Notes: generated by a model from the letters alone, not told the origin. A stretch of 64,000 bases of DNA from an uncultured Bizionia sp. (GCA_947496215.1 CANMCF010000017.1:32177-96176), one strand, 5' to 3'; counted from the stretch's first letter, positions 8,834 through 19,197 are shown. Numbers and translations are program-made.

Positions 8834-9391
8834 ATGAAAAGTATCATTAAAATAACAATATTAACAGTAGTTTTAATCTCTTTCGCTTCATGCCAAAAAG
8901 ATTCTAGACCAAACTACGAGTATATGCCGAATATGTATGAGTCTGTTGGTTACGAAACATACCAAGAGTCAAGTGCATTTGCCAATGGTGTAGAAGCACA
9001 ATTACCAGTAGAAGGTTCTATTCCTAGAGGTTATACTCCTTTTGACATAGCCAATACCAACGAAGGCTTCTTACTTGCAAAAGAAACCCTGAAGAGTCCT
9101 TTGGATTCTGCTAAGGTTGATTTGGCTAGAGGAAAGGTGCTATACGACATCTACTGTGGAATTTGTCACGGTAATAAAGGAAAAGGACAAGGTAAATTGG
9201 TTAAACGTGAAAAGATTTTGGGAGTTCCTAGTTATGCGGATGCAGGACGAGCAATTACCGAGGGAGGTGCTTATCACACTATTTATTACGGTAAGAATGC
9301 AATGGGATCTTACGCCAACCTAATTAACGAAGAAGAGCGTTGGCAAGTAATTGCTTATGTTTTGAAGTTAAAAGCAGATTTAGAAAAATAA
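8834..9391 (+). CDS. actE: Alternative complex III monoheme cytochrome c lipoprotein ActE
   Basis: A 185-residue c-type cytochrome subunit. The signal peptide ends in a lipobox-like FASC with Cys20, so the mature protein is probably a lipoprotein anchored on the periplasmic side. A single CGICH heme site lies near residue 107, and a later Met (GKNAMGSYANL, about residue 156) fits as the distal ligand of a class I cytochrome c. In alternative complex III this subunit takes part in passing electrons towards the oxidase. The start follows actD by 9 bases, and actF begins 26 bases after the stop. Confidence 0.92.
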   Translation: MKSIIKITILTVVLISFASCQKDSRPNYEYMPNMYESVGYETYQESSAFANGVEAQLPVEGSIPRGYTPFDIANTNEGFLLAKETLKSPLDSAKVDLARGKVLYDIYCGICHGNKGKGQGKLVKREKILGVPSYADAGRAITEGGAYHTIYYGKNAMGSYANLINEEERWQVIAYVLKLKADLEK

Positions 9392-9417
9392 GATTTAGAC
9401 AAAGTTTATATATAGAT

Positions 9418-10803
9418 ATGTACACATTTTCAAATAGACTAAAAATAACTGCTATCCTCCTAATGGTTATTGGGGCATTGGGTATAGGATATGGTTTTAT
9501 GGATTCTCATAAATCATTTGACGACGTAGAAACTATGTTGGCCAATGAGTCGCATCACGGCGGAGGACATGGAGAAGCAGCAAGTCATGGTGAAACAAAG
9601 GGTCACGACTCTCAAAAAGAAGAAGCTCATGGTGAAAGTCATGCAGAAACCAACGATCACGCCTCGGGGCAGGATGTTGTAGACAAACATACGAAACATG
9701 TAAACCATGTATTGCATGCTGTGCACAATAGACCATATTCAGCATTGTACGTCGCTGCATTCTTCTTTATGATGATTGCTTTGGGAGTTTTGGCTTTCTA
9801 TGCTGTACAATACGCTGCACAAGCAGGTTGGTCTCCATTGTTATTTAGAATAATGGAGGGGATTACCTATTATCTATTGCCAGGAGCATTGATTGTTGTA
9901 GCTATAGCTGTTTTTGCTGGAGATCATATCTTTGTTTGGATGAATCCAGATATGGTTGATCCAAAAAACCCAAAATTTGATGCATTGGTAGCAGGTAAAT
10001 CTGGATGGTTAAATACAAAGGGATTTATTATAAGAGCCTTGATATTCATTGGAGGATGGAGTCTTTATAGATATTTCTCAAGAAAATTTTCTTTGGCTCA
10101 AGACCAAGCTAACGACAATAAAAACTTTAAGAAAACATTCCGTATTTCTGCGGCATTCTTGGTTTTCTTTTTATATACGGAATCAATGATGTCATGGGAT
10201 TGGATTATGAGTGTGGATCCTCACTGGTTCAGTACTTTGTTTGGATGGTATGTACTGGCTGGAATGATGGTATGTGGTATCACGGTCATTGCATTGATAA
10301 CAATGTATTTGAAAGGGAAGGGATTGTTACCTCAAGTGAATGACAGTCACTTGCATGATTTGGCAAAGTTTATGTTTGCCTTTAGCATCTTCTGGACTTA
10401 CCTATGGTTCTCACAATTTATGTTGATCTGGTATTCAAACATTCCAGAGGAAGTAACATATTTCGTAACACGTATTGAAGACTACAAGTTGCCATTCTTT
10501 GGAATGTTGGCAATGAATTTCATATTCCCACTATTGATATTGATGAACAGTGACTATAAGCGTATTCCTTGGTTTGTCGTAATGGCAGGATTGGTAATAT
10601 TGGCAGGACACTATTTGGATATCTTCAATATGATTATGCCTGCTACGGTTGGTGATCAATGGCATATAGGTATCCCAGAAATATGTTCAATGTTATTCTT
10701 TGCTGGATTATTCATATTCATAGTATTCTATGCGATATCCAAGCAACCATTGGTAGCAAAAAGAAACCCTTTCCTAAAAGAAAGCGAACATTTCCATTAT
10801 TAA
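9418..10803 (+). CDS. actF: Alternative complex III membrane subunit ActF with histidine-rich N-terminal segment
   Basis: A 461-residue NrfD-related membrane subunit that structurally parallels ActC. The start is placed at ATG 9418 (MYTFSNRLKITAIL), after the actE stop; an upstream in-frame start at 9340 would run through actE and adds no family sequence. After a first helix (about 10-30) comes a histidine-rich hydrophilic stretch at about residues 45-105 (SHHGGGHGEAASHGE and DKHTKHVNHVLHAVH). The remaining multi-helix core includes FFLYTESMMSWDWIMSVDPH, a conserved ActF region. The His-rich part may sit outside the membrane and could bind metal ions; that is inference. coxB follows after 29 bases in the same operon. 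Confidence 0.93.
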   Translation: MYTFSNRLKITAILLMVIGALGIGYGFMDSHKSFDDVETMLANESHHGGGHGEAASHGETKGHDSQKEEAHGESHAETNDHASGQDVVDKHTKHVNHVLHAVHNRPYSALYVAAFFFMMIALGVLAFYAVQYAAQAGWSPLLFRIMEGITYYLLPGALIVVAIAVFAGDHIFVWMNPDMVDPKNPKFDALVAGKSGWLNTKGFIIRALIFIGGWSLYRYFSRKFSLAQDQANDNKNFKKTFRISAAFLVFFLYTESMMSWDWIMSVDPHWFSTLFGWYVLAGMMVCGITVIALITMYLKGKGLLPQVNDSHLHDLAKFMFAFSIFWTYLWFSQFMLIWYSNIPEEVTYFVTRIEDYKLPFFGMLAMNFIFPLLILMNSDYKRIPWFVVMAGLVILAGHYLDIFNMIMPATVGDQWHIGIPEICSMLFFAGLFIFIVFYAISKQPLVAKRNPFLKESEHFHY

Positions 10804-10832
10804 TAATAAATAAGTAAAGAAGAACGACAACA

Positions 10833-11906
10833 ATGACGGCTTTATTATCAATTTTAGTTTTAGTATTTATTTCAGTTGCCATATGGCAAATGGTAAAAAT
10901 ATTTGATTTGACCCAAGGCAATGCCAATGGGGATGAAAGTCAAATAGCACACGACGGAGACAATAAAATAAATGGATACTTAATGTTAGGTTTCTTAATC
11001 TTCATTTATGTAATTACCATTATATGTTTCGTGAAGTTTGGTGATTTGCCATTAATGTCCAATTCTGCGTCAGAACATGGGCCTGGGATAGACAATTTAA
11101 TGATTATCTCTATGGTTATCATTTTCTTGGTACAAACCATAACACAATTCTTATTGCACTACTTTGCCTTTAAATATAGAGGTGAAAAAGGAAAGAAGGC
11201 TTTGTTCTTTGCAGACAACAACAAGTTGGAGGCAATATGGACGATCATACCAGTAATAGTATTGGCAGGTTTGATCATTCAAGGATTGTTCACTTGGACT
11301 GAAATAATGAATGTTTCGGAAGAAGACGATACTTTGGTGGTAGAGTTGTATGCGCAACAGTTCAACTGGAAGGCTCGTTATGCTGGAGCAGACAATACTT
11401 TGGGTAAAGCAAATGTGAGATTGATAGATATAGACAGAGCTAACATATTGGGTGTGGACGAGTCCGATCCAAATGCACAAGACGATATCATTACGACAGA
11501 ACTTCACTTGCCAGTAGGACGCCCAGTGCTATTCAAGATGCGTTCACAAGATGTATTGCACTCGGCTTATATGCCTCACTTTAGAGCGCAGATGAACTGT
11601 GTTCCTGGTATGATTACCCAATTTGGCTTTACGCCAACGGTAACTACCGAAGACATGAGAGTAACTCCAGAAATGCTTGACAAGGTTCAAAACATCAATA
11701 GAATCAGAGTAGAGAAGAGCAAGGAATTAACTGCGAAAGGAGAAGATGCTCTGGAACGATACGAGTTTGACTACCTATTATTATGTAATAAGATTTGTGG
11801 TAAATCTCACTACAATATGCAAATGAAGATAATAGTAGAAACACAAGAAGAATACGATGCCTGGTTGAAAACACAAAAGGCTTTCAAAGATTCTCTTAAT
11901 AAATAA
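10833..11906 (+). CDS. coxB: Cytochrome c oxidase subunit II
   Basis: Subunit II of an aa3-type haem-copper oxidase (357 residues), which receives electrons at the CuA centre. Four hydrophobic segments are visible: residues about 3-25, 48-70, 88-114 and 128-152. The second pair is the usual subunit II hairpin; the first pair is an extra N-terminal part seen in Bacteroidetes homologues. The cupredoxin domain holds the early CuA His (LHSAYMPHFRAQMNCVPG) and the late motif C318-x3-C322-x3-H326-x2-M329 (CNKICGKSHYNM). All CuA ligands appear present, so it should be active. It follows actF and precedes coxA, which fits the known physical association of alternative complex III with this oxidase in flavobacteria. 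Confidence 0.95.
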   Translation: MTALLSILVLVFISVAIWQMVKIFDLTQGNANGDESQIAHDGDNKINGYLMLGFLIFIYVITIICFVKFGDLPLMSNSASEHGPGIDNLMIISMVIIFLVQTITQFLLHYFAFKYRGEKGKKALFFADNNKLEAIWTIIPVIVLAGLIIQGLFTWTEIMNVSEEDDTLVVELYAQQFNWKARYAGADNTLGKANVRLIDIDRANILGVDESDPNAQDDIITTELHLPVGRPVLFKMRSQDVLHSAYMPHFRAQMNCVPGMITQFGFTPTVTTEDMRVTPEMLDKVQNINRIRVEKSKELTAKGEDALERYEFDYLLLCNKICGKSHYNMQMKIIVETQEEYDAWLKTQKAFKDSLNK

Positions 11907-11930
11907 TAAAAAGAAAAACGATATTAGATT

Positions 11931-13724
11931 ATGTCAGCACACGCAGCAGATACTCACGCACACGACGATCATGGTCACCATCATAAAGAAACGTTTGTAA
12001 CTAAATATATATTTAGTCAAGATCATAAAATGATAGCCAAACAGTACCTGATAACGGGTACTATTATGGGGGTTATTGGTGTTATGATGTCACTTATGAT
12101 GCGTATGCAAATTGCATGGCCAGAAGAGCCAAATGCAATATTTCAAGCTTTATTAGGTAAGTGGGCGCCAGAAGGTGTTATGGACGCAGATATCTATTTG
12201 GCATTGGTTACCATTCACGGTACCATAATGGTATTCTTTGTTTTAACGGCAGGATTGAGTGGTACATTTAGTAACCTGTTGATTCCATTGCAAATTGGAG
12301 CGAGGGACATGGCCTCTGGATTCCTTAATATGATATCCTATTGGTTGTTCTTCGTATCAAGTGTTATAATGGTATTGTCTTTCTTCGTAGAAGCTGGACC
12401 AGCCGCAGCAGGTTGGACAATATACCCACCGTTGAGTGCTTTGCCATTGGCTCAAGGAGGTTCTGGAGCAGGTATGACGATGTGGTTGGTATCTATGGCT
12501 ATCTTTATTGCTTCATCATTGTTGGGGTCTCTTAACTATGTTGTAACGGTAATCAACCTTAGGACTAAAGGGATGTCAATGACTAGACTTCCGTTGACCA
12601 TATGGGCATTCTTCGTAACAGCAGTTATCGGTATCATTTCATTCCCTGTATTGTTGTCTGCAGCTTTGTTGTTGATAATGGATAGAAGTTTTGGAACATC
12701 GTTTTTCTTGTCGGATATATTCATTCAAGGGGAAGTATTGCACTATCAAGGTGGTTCTCCAGTATTGTTTGAACACTTGTTCTGGTTTTTGGGACACCCT
12801 GAGGTATACATCGTATTATTGCCAGCATTGGGAATAACATCGGAAATCATAGCAACTAATTCACGTAAACCGATCTTTGGATATAGAGCCATGGTAGCTT
12901 CCATTTTGGCAATTGCATTCTTATCTACAATTGTTTGGGGACACCATATGTTTATTTCAGGAATGAATCCTTTCTTGGGATCTGTATTTACATTTACGAC
13001 ATTATTGATAGCAATCCCTTCGGCAGTCAAGGCATTCAACTATATAACCACATTATGGAAAGGAAATCTACAGATGAACCCAGCCATGTTGTTTTCAATT
13101 GGATTGGTTTCAACATTCATAACAGGAGGTTTAACTGGAATTATTCTTGGTGACAGTGCTTTGGACATCAATGTACACGATACGTATTTTGTTGTAGCTC
13201 ACTTCCACTTGGTAATGGGGATATCTGCACTTTATGGAATGTTTGCAGGAATCTACCATTGGTTCCCTAAGATGTTTGGACGCATGTTGAACAAGAATCT
13301 TGGATATGTTCACTTTTGGGTAACTGCAATATGTGCCTATGGAGTATTCTTCCCTATGCACTTTATTGGGATGGCTGGTTTGCCAAGACGTTACTACACG
13401 AATAGTAACTTCCCATTGTTTGATGATTTGGCCGATGTGAATGTAGTTATTACGATATTTGCATTAATTGGAGGAGCTTTTCAAATTGTATTCTTGTATA
13501 ATTTCTTCAATAGCATATTCTTTGGCAAGAAAGCGATACAGAACCCATGGAAGTCCAATACATTGGAATGGACAACACCAGTAGAGCATATGCACGGAAA
13601 TTGGCCAGGGGAAATTCCTCATGTACATCGTTGGGCTTATGACTATAGCAAACCAGGTCATGATGAGGATTATGTACCTCAAATAGTACCTTTAAAAGAA
13701 GGGGAAGAAGAATTGCAACATTAG
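11931..13724 (+). CDS. coxA: Cytochrome c oxidase subunit I
   Basis: Catalytic subunit I (597 residues) of the proton-pumping terminal oxidase, carrying haems a and a3 and CuB. The core contains the covalent His-Tyr pair motif HPEVYIVLLPALG, HHMFISGMNPF with the two adjacent CuB histidines, and HDTYFVVAHFHLVMG with ligands of haems a and a3. The N-terminus is histidine-rich before the first helix (AHAADTHAHDDHGHHHKETF). The C-terminal tail ends in charged residues. It is the last gene of the act-cox operon and is followed 24 bases later by a strong terminator. Subunits III and IV are encoded separately at 45.3-47.4 kb. Confidence 0.97.
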   Translation: MSAHAADTHAHDDHGHHHKETFVTKYIFSQDHKMIAKQYLITGTIMGVIGVMMSLMMRMQIAWPEEPNAIFQALLGKWAPEGVMDADIYLALVTIHGTIMVFFVLTAGLSGTFSNLLIPLQIGARDMASGFLNMISYWLFFVSSVIMVLSFFVEAGPAAAGWTIYPPLSALPLAQGGSGAGMTMWLVSMAIFIASSLLGSLNYVVTVINLRTKGMSMTRLPLTIWAFFVTAVIGIISFPVLLSAALLLIMDRSFGTSFFLSDIFIQGEVLHYQGGSPVLFEHLFWFLGHPEVYIVLLPALGITSEIIATNSRKPIFGYRAMVASILAIAFLSTIVWGHHMFISGMNPFLGSVFTFTTLLIAIPSAVKAFNYITTLWKGNLQMNPAMLFSIGLVSTFITGGLTGIILGDSALDINVHDTYFVVAHFHLVMGISALYGMFAGIYHWFPKMFGRMLNKNLGYVHFWVTAICAYGVFFPMHFIGMAGLPRRYYTNSNFPLFDDLADVNVVITIFALIGGAFQIVFLYNFFNSIFFGKKAIQNPWKSNTLEWTTPVEHMHGNWPGEIPHVHRWAYDYSKPGHDEDYVPQIVPLKEGEEELQH

Positions 13725-13747
13725 ATACAATTCTACTATAATAAAAC

Positions 13748-13782
13748 AAAAAATGCTCATTCGAAAGAATGAGCATTTTTTG
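13748..13782 (+). terminator. Terminator of the act-cox operon
   Basis: Perfect 10-bp stem atgctcattc / gaatgagcat with a gaaa tetraloop, flanked by A- and T-runs, 24 bases after the coxA stop. Confidence 0.93.
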
Positions 13783-13980
13783 TTTTTGTAACATTTTGTA
13801 AGTCAGGCGATTGAGTGTATAAAAATTAAAATAAACGAAAAAAAATCGACAAAAGACAAAAAAAACTGTTAAATTGCTATGTAATAATGTTTTTTGTTGA
13901 TTGTTTAAATGCATCATTTACAGTATGATATTTTAATTTCCCAACGAAAAAGCTATTGACTAACTTGACCTACTTATATT
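13783..13980 (+). promoter_or_regulatory. Upstream region of the giant surface-protein gene
   Basis: An AT-rich gap of about 200 bases with a long A-rich tract (about 13815-13868). I found no perfect TAnnTTTG; the nearest is TAACTTGA at about 13961, only about 12 bases before the ATG. The promoter is presumably here, but its exact place is not clear. Confidence 0.3.
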
Positions 13981-16900
13981 ATGAAAACAAGATTTCTATC
14001 TTTGTTTAGGATTGTGGCTACGCCTGTATCCTATATTCTGGTATTCCTATTCACGGTATTTTTTGCCAATGCACAATGTCCAACTGTAATAGACCCAAGT
14101 CCCCCAGCTATATGTGATGGCGCAGGTTTGACCTTTGCGGATTTGAGTGTCTATGTCACAGATAATGGAGGCGGCGTCGTTTGGTATGATGCCTTGACCG
14201 GAGGGAATGCATTTGCTGATACCGAATTTGTTCAAGATGGTACCTTCTATGCGGACGATGTGGCTGGAAGTTGTACCATCAGACCTATGCTTACCATAAA
14301 ATTTGTGGTTGTTGCATCAGGAGCGAATCTAGACGGGATCTATTGTTCGACTGAGAATGCAACTATACAAACATACATAGATGAAGTATTGCAACCTGAA
14401 ATTCCTGTAGGGGGAAGTCTGGAAATCTATTATGATGTCGATTTGACAAGTCCAGCATCAGGAACAGACCCACTGCCAGGTGGAGGAACAAACTATTTTA
14501 TAGTATTTGTTGACAGCGGAGGTTGTAGAAGCCAAATAGAAGGAGGGAGTACTGCCGTTTTTATAGCTCCATTGGACCCCACCCCACCCACCCCTCAAGA
14601 TTTTTGTTCGAATACCAATCCAACCGTGGGGGATTTGAATTCAGGTAGTGTGGACAACGTCAGCTGGTATGCCAATGTAGATGGCAATGGAGATCCAATA
14701 TTGCCAGCTTTGCAGTTGACAACACCATTGATAGATGGGGAAAATTATTATGTTCAAGCCAGTGATTTCTTTTGTACCAGTAATGCAGTGGAAGTGGTTG
14801 TAGGAATACAAGATCCTTTTGATGCAGGATTGTCTGCGGCACTGGATTATTGCAATGACAATGTACCTACTGCCGATTTCAACTTGTTCGATGAATTGGG
14901 AGGGACTCCTGATACGGTAGGTGTTTGGACAGGACCACTACCAACATCCAATGGACACTTGGGAACGGTGAACATATCTACATTGACTACAGAAGGAACA
15001 TATGTCTTTACATACACAGTACCAGTTAATGGAGCTTGTCCAGAAGATTCTGCCACGGTTACCATTACCATATATGAAACCTTTACTTCGGGAATGATAT
15101 CTGCAGCAAACCCAGCAACGTTTTGCGAGGCTGGTTTACCATCTACGTTTGATTTGGCGACATTGTTGGACAATGAAGATCCAAATGGGCAATGGACGCA
15201 AGGGACAATGAGTACAGATCCAGTGGTGACTTCTCCAATAGATTTGACGGGATTCACTCCAGGAACCTATGATTTCACCTATACACAGAACATATTGCCT
15301 AATCCATGTCCAGAAGAATCCACAACTGTTCAAGTCGTGGTATTAGAAGACCCTGATGCAGGAAATGCAATAAACCAAGTATTTTGTGAAAATGAATTGA
15401 GTTTGAATTCACCTTTTGATTTGTTCACTGCTTTGGATGGTTCTCAGGATGACAATGGAGGAACTTGGACAGATGGTTTGGGAGCTACCGTAACCAATCC
15501 TGTCGACATTACTGGATTTACAGTTGTCGGTAGTCCGTATACCTATACATATACTATCGATAACGGTATATGTATAGATTCAGAAGACATAACAATTACA
15601 ATAGAACTGGCACCAGAATCAGGAACGGTTAACAATAGTCCGGAATTTTGTGAAGGTGAAGGTTCGTCCAGTTATGATTTATTCGATTTGTTGGATGGGG
15701 AAGATCAAACTGGGACGTGGTACATAGGAATGGACAATACGGGAACGGCAACTGCCAACCCAATAGATTTATCCGTTTTGACGGCAGGAACATACGATTA
15801 TACTTTTGATGTTGATGCTATTGGAAGCTGTGATGATGAATTGGTTACGGTAACGATAACCATCAACCCATTGCCCAATACAGGAACAGCTACACCAGTC
15901 ATACTTTGTGAAAATGACTTGGCAGGAAACTCTCCTTTGGATCTGTTTGGACAACTATCAGGAAATGATGCAGGAGGAGTTTGGACGGATGACGATGCCA
16001 GTGGAGCATTGTCAGGAAGCAATGTCGATTTAACTATATTGGCAGTAGGAATATATAATTATACTTACAACATTACCGATGGAAATGCATGTATTAGTAG
16101 TAGCACGGTAACTGTAACCATTGAAGAAGCGCCAGAATCTGGTAATGTATTGCCACCAGTGGAAATATGCATATCGGAGGTAGGAGCAAATTCACCATTC
16201 GACTTGTTCGTGTTGTTGGACGGGACACAAGATGCAAATGGAACTTGGTATGATGGAATAGACACGTCGGGAGTCATAGTGACCAATCCAATAGACATCT
16301 CTGGTTTTGTCGAAGGCACTTACGACTATACATATTCGGTGCCGGCAATAGGAAACTGTACTGATGTTGATGTTACGGTCCAAATAATAATCAATGGTTT
16401 ACCGAATACAGGAACTGCGACACCGATTGCATTTTGTGAAAACGAATTGACAACAAATTCGCCATTCGACTTGTTCAATCAATTGTCTGGAAACGATACA
16501 GGAGGAACTTGGAGTGATGATGATTCCACAGGAGTATTAACAGGGAACAATGTCGATTTAACGCTTTTGACCCTTGGAACTTATAATTATACATACAGTA
16601 TAACAGACGCCAACAATTGTTCGAACAGTAGTACGGTGGCGATAACGATCGAAGAAGCACCAGAATCTGGTAATGCATTGCCTCCAGTGGAAATATGTGA
16701 GGAAAACGTTGGAGCTAATTCGCCATTTGACTTGTTCACATTATTGGATGGAACACAAGATACGAACGGAACCTGGTATGATGGAGTAGATACATCGGGA
16801 GCTGCGGTGACAAATCCAATTGACATTTCTGGATTGACGGCAGGAACATATGACTATACATATTCTGTGCCAGCAATAGGAAGTTGTACGGATGAAGATG

Positions 16901-19197
16901 TCACTGTGCAAATAATGATCAACGCAACACCAAATACCGGAACGGCTGCACCAATTGAATTCTGTGAAGATGATGCAGCGATGAATTCACCATTCGATCT
17001 ATTTGGCCAACTCTCAGGAAACGATGCAGGAGGAACATGGGGAGATGATGATGCTACAGGAGCACTCACAGGAAGCAATGTGGATTTGACGGTGTTGACA
17101 ATAGGAACATATGATTTTACATACAGCATATCCGATGTTAATGGTTGTACCAATAATAGTACGGTAAGCATAACCATTAATGATAGCCCGGAAGCAGGAA
17201 CAGCGATACCATTTGAAATATGTCAAATAGATGTCCCTAACAATACACCATTGGATCTATTCGGTCAATTGACAGGAAACGATACAGGAGGTACATGGGC
17301 AGATGATGATGCAACAGGAGCATTGATAGTAAACAATGTGGATTTGACGATGCTGCCAGTCGGAACTTACAACTATACCTATACGGCAAGTACGGCATCC
17401 TGTCCAGATGACATGGCAACGGTTTCGGTAACCATTGAAGATACTGTTGCTCCAACTGCAATGGCATCGCAAGCATTTTGTGATGCAGCCACAGTAGGAG
17501 ATCTAACAGCTGCAGGAACAACGATACAATGGTATGATGAGGCTACGGGAGGAGTTCCTTTGGATGTAACAACAGCACTGGTGGATGGAGAGACCTACTA
17601 TGCATCTCAAACAGATGCAAGTTGTGAATCTGTGATACGAGTAGAAGTCACGGTGACCATCAACCAATCACCAAACTCGGGAGGTGTAAACTCCAATGCA
17701 TTCAATGTGTGTGAAAATGATACTGGTGTAGACTTGGCATTGGGATTGGATGGGACGCAAGATGGAGGAGGAACCTGGTACATGGGGTCAGACACTTCTG
17801 GTACAGTGGTTACCAACCCGTTTGATACGACAGGTCTAACACCGGGAGATTATGATCTTACTTATTCCGTGACAGCAATGCCACCTTGTGTGGATGCCAC
17901 GACAACGATAACTTTGAGCATAGATGGCCCATTGAACGCAGGTACAGATGCAATTTTGGAAATCTGTAGCAACAATGGAGCGACGGATTTATTCGCATTG
18001 ATAGGAACAGCAGATGCAGGAGGTGCATGGGTACCGACTTTGGCTAGTGGAACAGGAGTGTTCGATCCTTTGGTGGATGCAGACGGAACATATACCTACC
18101 TGTTGGCCAATGCATGTGGGAATTTTACCAGCGAAGTCCAGGTAACGGTGACTCAGGAACCAAATGCAGGAGGAGATAATGCAACGACATTATGTGTAAT
18201 AGATGGCACGGTTGATTTATTTGCGGAGTTGACAGGAATACCAGATGCAACTGGAATATGGACACCAGCTCTAGCAAGTGGAACAGGTGTTTTTGATCCT
18301 GAAGTAGATGCAGCAGGTGTATATACATACACTGTTACTGCAACTGGGTTTTGTACAATGGATGCTACGGCACAAATAACCGTAACAGTAAATAACACGG
18401 TTCCACCGACAATAGTGGATGCCAACCCTATATATTGTGTGGTAGACAATCCGACGGTAGCAGATTTAAGTACAACGGTATCTGGAACTGGACAAATAAC
18501 CTGGTATGAGGATGCCACACTAACCACGGTCTTAGATGCTACTGTAGCACTGGAAGATGGAGAAGATTATTTTGCGACGCAAACAGGGACATCAGGATGT
18601 GAGTCTTCGGTGAATGTGCAAATAACGGTTACAGTAAGCGACGCTCCGACACCGACACTCATAGACCCGGATAGTGAATTATGTATTAACGACTCGCCGA
18701 CAATAAATGAATTGACATTGAATGTGCTGCAATACGATGCTTCGTTGAACAATGTCATTTGGTATGATGCTGAAACCAACGGGAACGTGATTTCCAGTAC
18801 AACACCACTTACAGTGGGAACAACGTATTATGCAGTACTTGTGAATGCGACGACAGGATGTGAAAGCAGTGTGCCTTTGGCCGTAACCCCGGATTTGACT
18901 GGATGTGGATTGATTATGATCCCGGACGGGTTCTCTCCTAATGGAGATGGGACCAATGATACGTTCGACATAGATAATGCAAATTTGCTATATCCAAACT
19001 TCGAGATGGAGATATACAACCGTTATGGAAACATAGTATATAAAGGAAAAGCATCGACACCACGCTTCAATGGGAAATCAAATCAATCCAGGACCTTGGG
19101 AAGTGGTGATTTACCGGTAGGAATATACTATTATATTTTTAACTTCAATGACGGTGTCACAAAGGCAAAACAAGGAACTTTATACCTAAGCAGATAA
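13981..19197 (+). CDS. Giant T9SS cargo surface protein with Ig-like repeats and gliding-motility-type C-terminal domain
   Basis: A 1738-residue secreted protein. It begins with a signal peptide (cut after FFANAQ), continues with many 80-90-residue Ig-like repeats, and ends with a type B type IX secretion C-terminal domain (IPDGFSPNGDGTNDTFDI ... NRYGNIVYKG ... LPVGIYYYIFNFNDG, about the last 95 residues). The middle repeats alternate between two subtypes: A, with LDGTQDANGTWYDG and YDYTYSVPAIG, and B, with QLSGNDTGGTWSDDD and YNYTYSITD. Most repeats carry a paired Cys. Family knowledge says such domains direct export across the outer membrane, and similar proteins act as adhesins; the ligand is unknown. 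It is followed by PorP/SprF and OmpA-type genes, the normal partners of such cargo. Confidence 0.88.
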   Translation: MKTRFLSLFRIVATPVSYILVFLFTVFFANAQCPTVIDPSPPAICDGAGLTFADLSVYVTDNGGGVVWYDALTGGNAFADTEFVQDGTFYADDVAGSCTIRPMLTIKFVVVASGANLDGIYCSTENATIQTYIDEVLQPEIPVGGSLEIYYDVDLTSPASGTDPLPGGGTNYFIVFVDSGGCRSQIEGGSTAVFIAPLDPTPPTPQDFCSNTNPTVGDLNSGSVDNVSWYANVDGNGDPILPALQLTTPLIDGENYYVQASDFFCTSNAVEVVVGIQDPFDAGLSAALDYCNDNVPTADFNLFDELGGTPDTVGVWTGPLPTSNGHLGTVNISTLTTEGTYVFTYTVPVNGACPEDSATVTITIYETFTSGMISAANPATFCEAGLPSTFDLATLLDNEDPNGQWTQGTMSTDPVVTSPIDLTGFTPGTYDFTYTQNILPNPCPEESTTVQVVVLEDPDAGNAINQVFCENELSLNSPFDLFTALDGSQDDNGGTWTDGLGATVTNPVDITGFTVVGSPYTYTYTIDNGICIDSEDITITIELAPESGTVNNSPEFCEGEGSSSYDLFDLLDGEDQTGTWYIGMDNTGTATANPIDLSVLTAGTYDYTFDVDAIGSCDDELVTVTITINPLPNTGTATPVILCENDLAGNSPLDLFGQLSGNDAGGVWTDDDASGALSGSNVDLTILAVGIYNYTYNITDGNACISSSTVTVTIEEAPESGNVLPPVEICISEVGANSPFDLFVLLDGTQDANGTWYDGIDTSGVIVTNPIDISGFVEGTYDYTYSVPAIGNCTDVDVTVQIIINGLPNTGTATPIAFCENELTTNSPFDLFNQLSGNDTGGTWSDDDSTGVLTGNNVDLTLLTLGTYNYTYSITDANNCSNSSTVAITIEEAPESGNALPPVEICEENVGANSPFDLFTLLDGTQDTNGTWYDGVDTSGAAVTNPIDISGLTAGTYDYTYSVPAIGSCTDEDVTVQIMINATPNTGTAAPIEFCEDDAAMNSPFDLFGQLSGNDAGGTWGDDDATGALTGSNVDLTVLTIGTYDFTYSISDVNGCTNNSTVSITINDSPEAGTAIPFEICQIDVPNNTPLDLFGQLTGNDTGGTWADDDATGALIVNNVDLTMLPVGTYNYTYTASTASCPDDMATVSVTIEDTVAPTAMASQAFCDAATVGDLTAAGTTIQWYDEATGGVPLDVTTALVDGETYYASQTDASCESVIRVEVTVTINQSPNSGGVNSNAFNVCENDTGVDLALGLDGTQDGGGTWYMGSDTSGTVVTNPFDTTGLTPGDYDLTYSVTAMPPCVDATTTITLSIDGPLNAGTDAILEICSNNGATDLFALIGTADAGGAWVPTLASGTGVFDPLVDADGTYTYLLANACGNFTSEVQVTVTQEPNAGGDNATTLCVIDGTVDLFAELTGIPDATGIWTPALASGTGVFDPEVDAAGVYTYTVTATGFCTMDATAQITVTVNNTVPPTIVDANPIYCVVDNPTVADLSTTVSGTGQITWYEDATLTTVLDATVALEDGEDYFATQTGTSGCESSVNVQITVTVSDAPTPTLIDPDSELCINDSPTINELTLNVLQYDASLNNVIWYDAETNGNVISSTTPLTVGTTYYAVLVNATTGCESSVPLAVTPDLTGCGLIMIPDGFSPNGDGTNDTFDIDNANLLYPNFEMEIYNRYGNIVYKGKASTPRFNGKSNQSRTLGSGDLPVGIYYYIFNFNDGVTKAKQGTLYLSR
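15613..17440 (+). repeat. In-gene tandem super-repeat, 528 bp period (two Ig-like units, A+B)
   Basis: Equivalent proline codons of the A units lie at 15613, 16132, 16660 and 17188, and of the B units at 15874, 16402 and 16930. The last two A intervals and both B intervals are exactly 528 bases (176 residues); the first A interval is 519. The fourth A-position unit carries B-like features (QLTGNDTGGTWADDD). The pattern shows that the gene grew by duplicating a pair of domains rather than single ones. Confidence 0.85.

Noticed and set aside
9340..9417. Longer N-terminus for ActF
   Set aside because: The extra residues are read from inside actE in another frame; the Met at 9418 gives the family-typical start.
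15613..17440. CRISPR array or other non-coding repeat
   Set aside because: The period of 528 bases keeps one open frame and encodes Ig-like domains; there are no short identical repeats with unique spacers.
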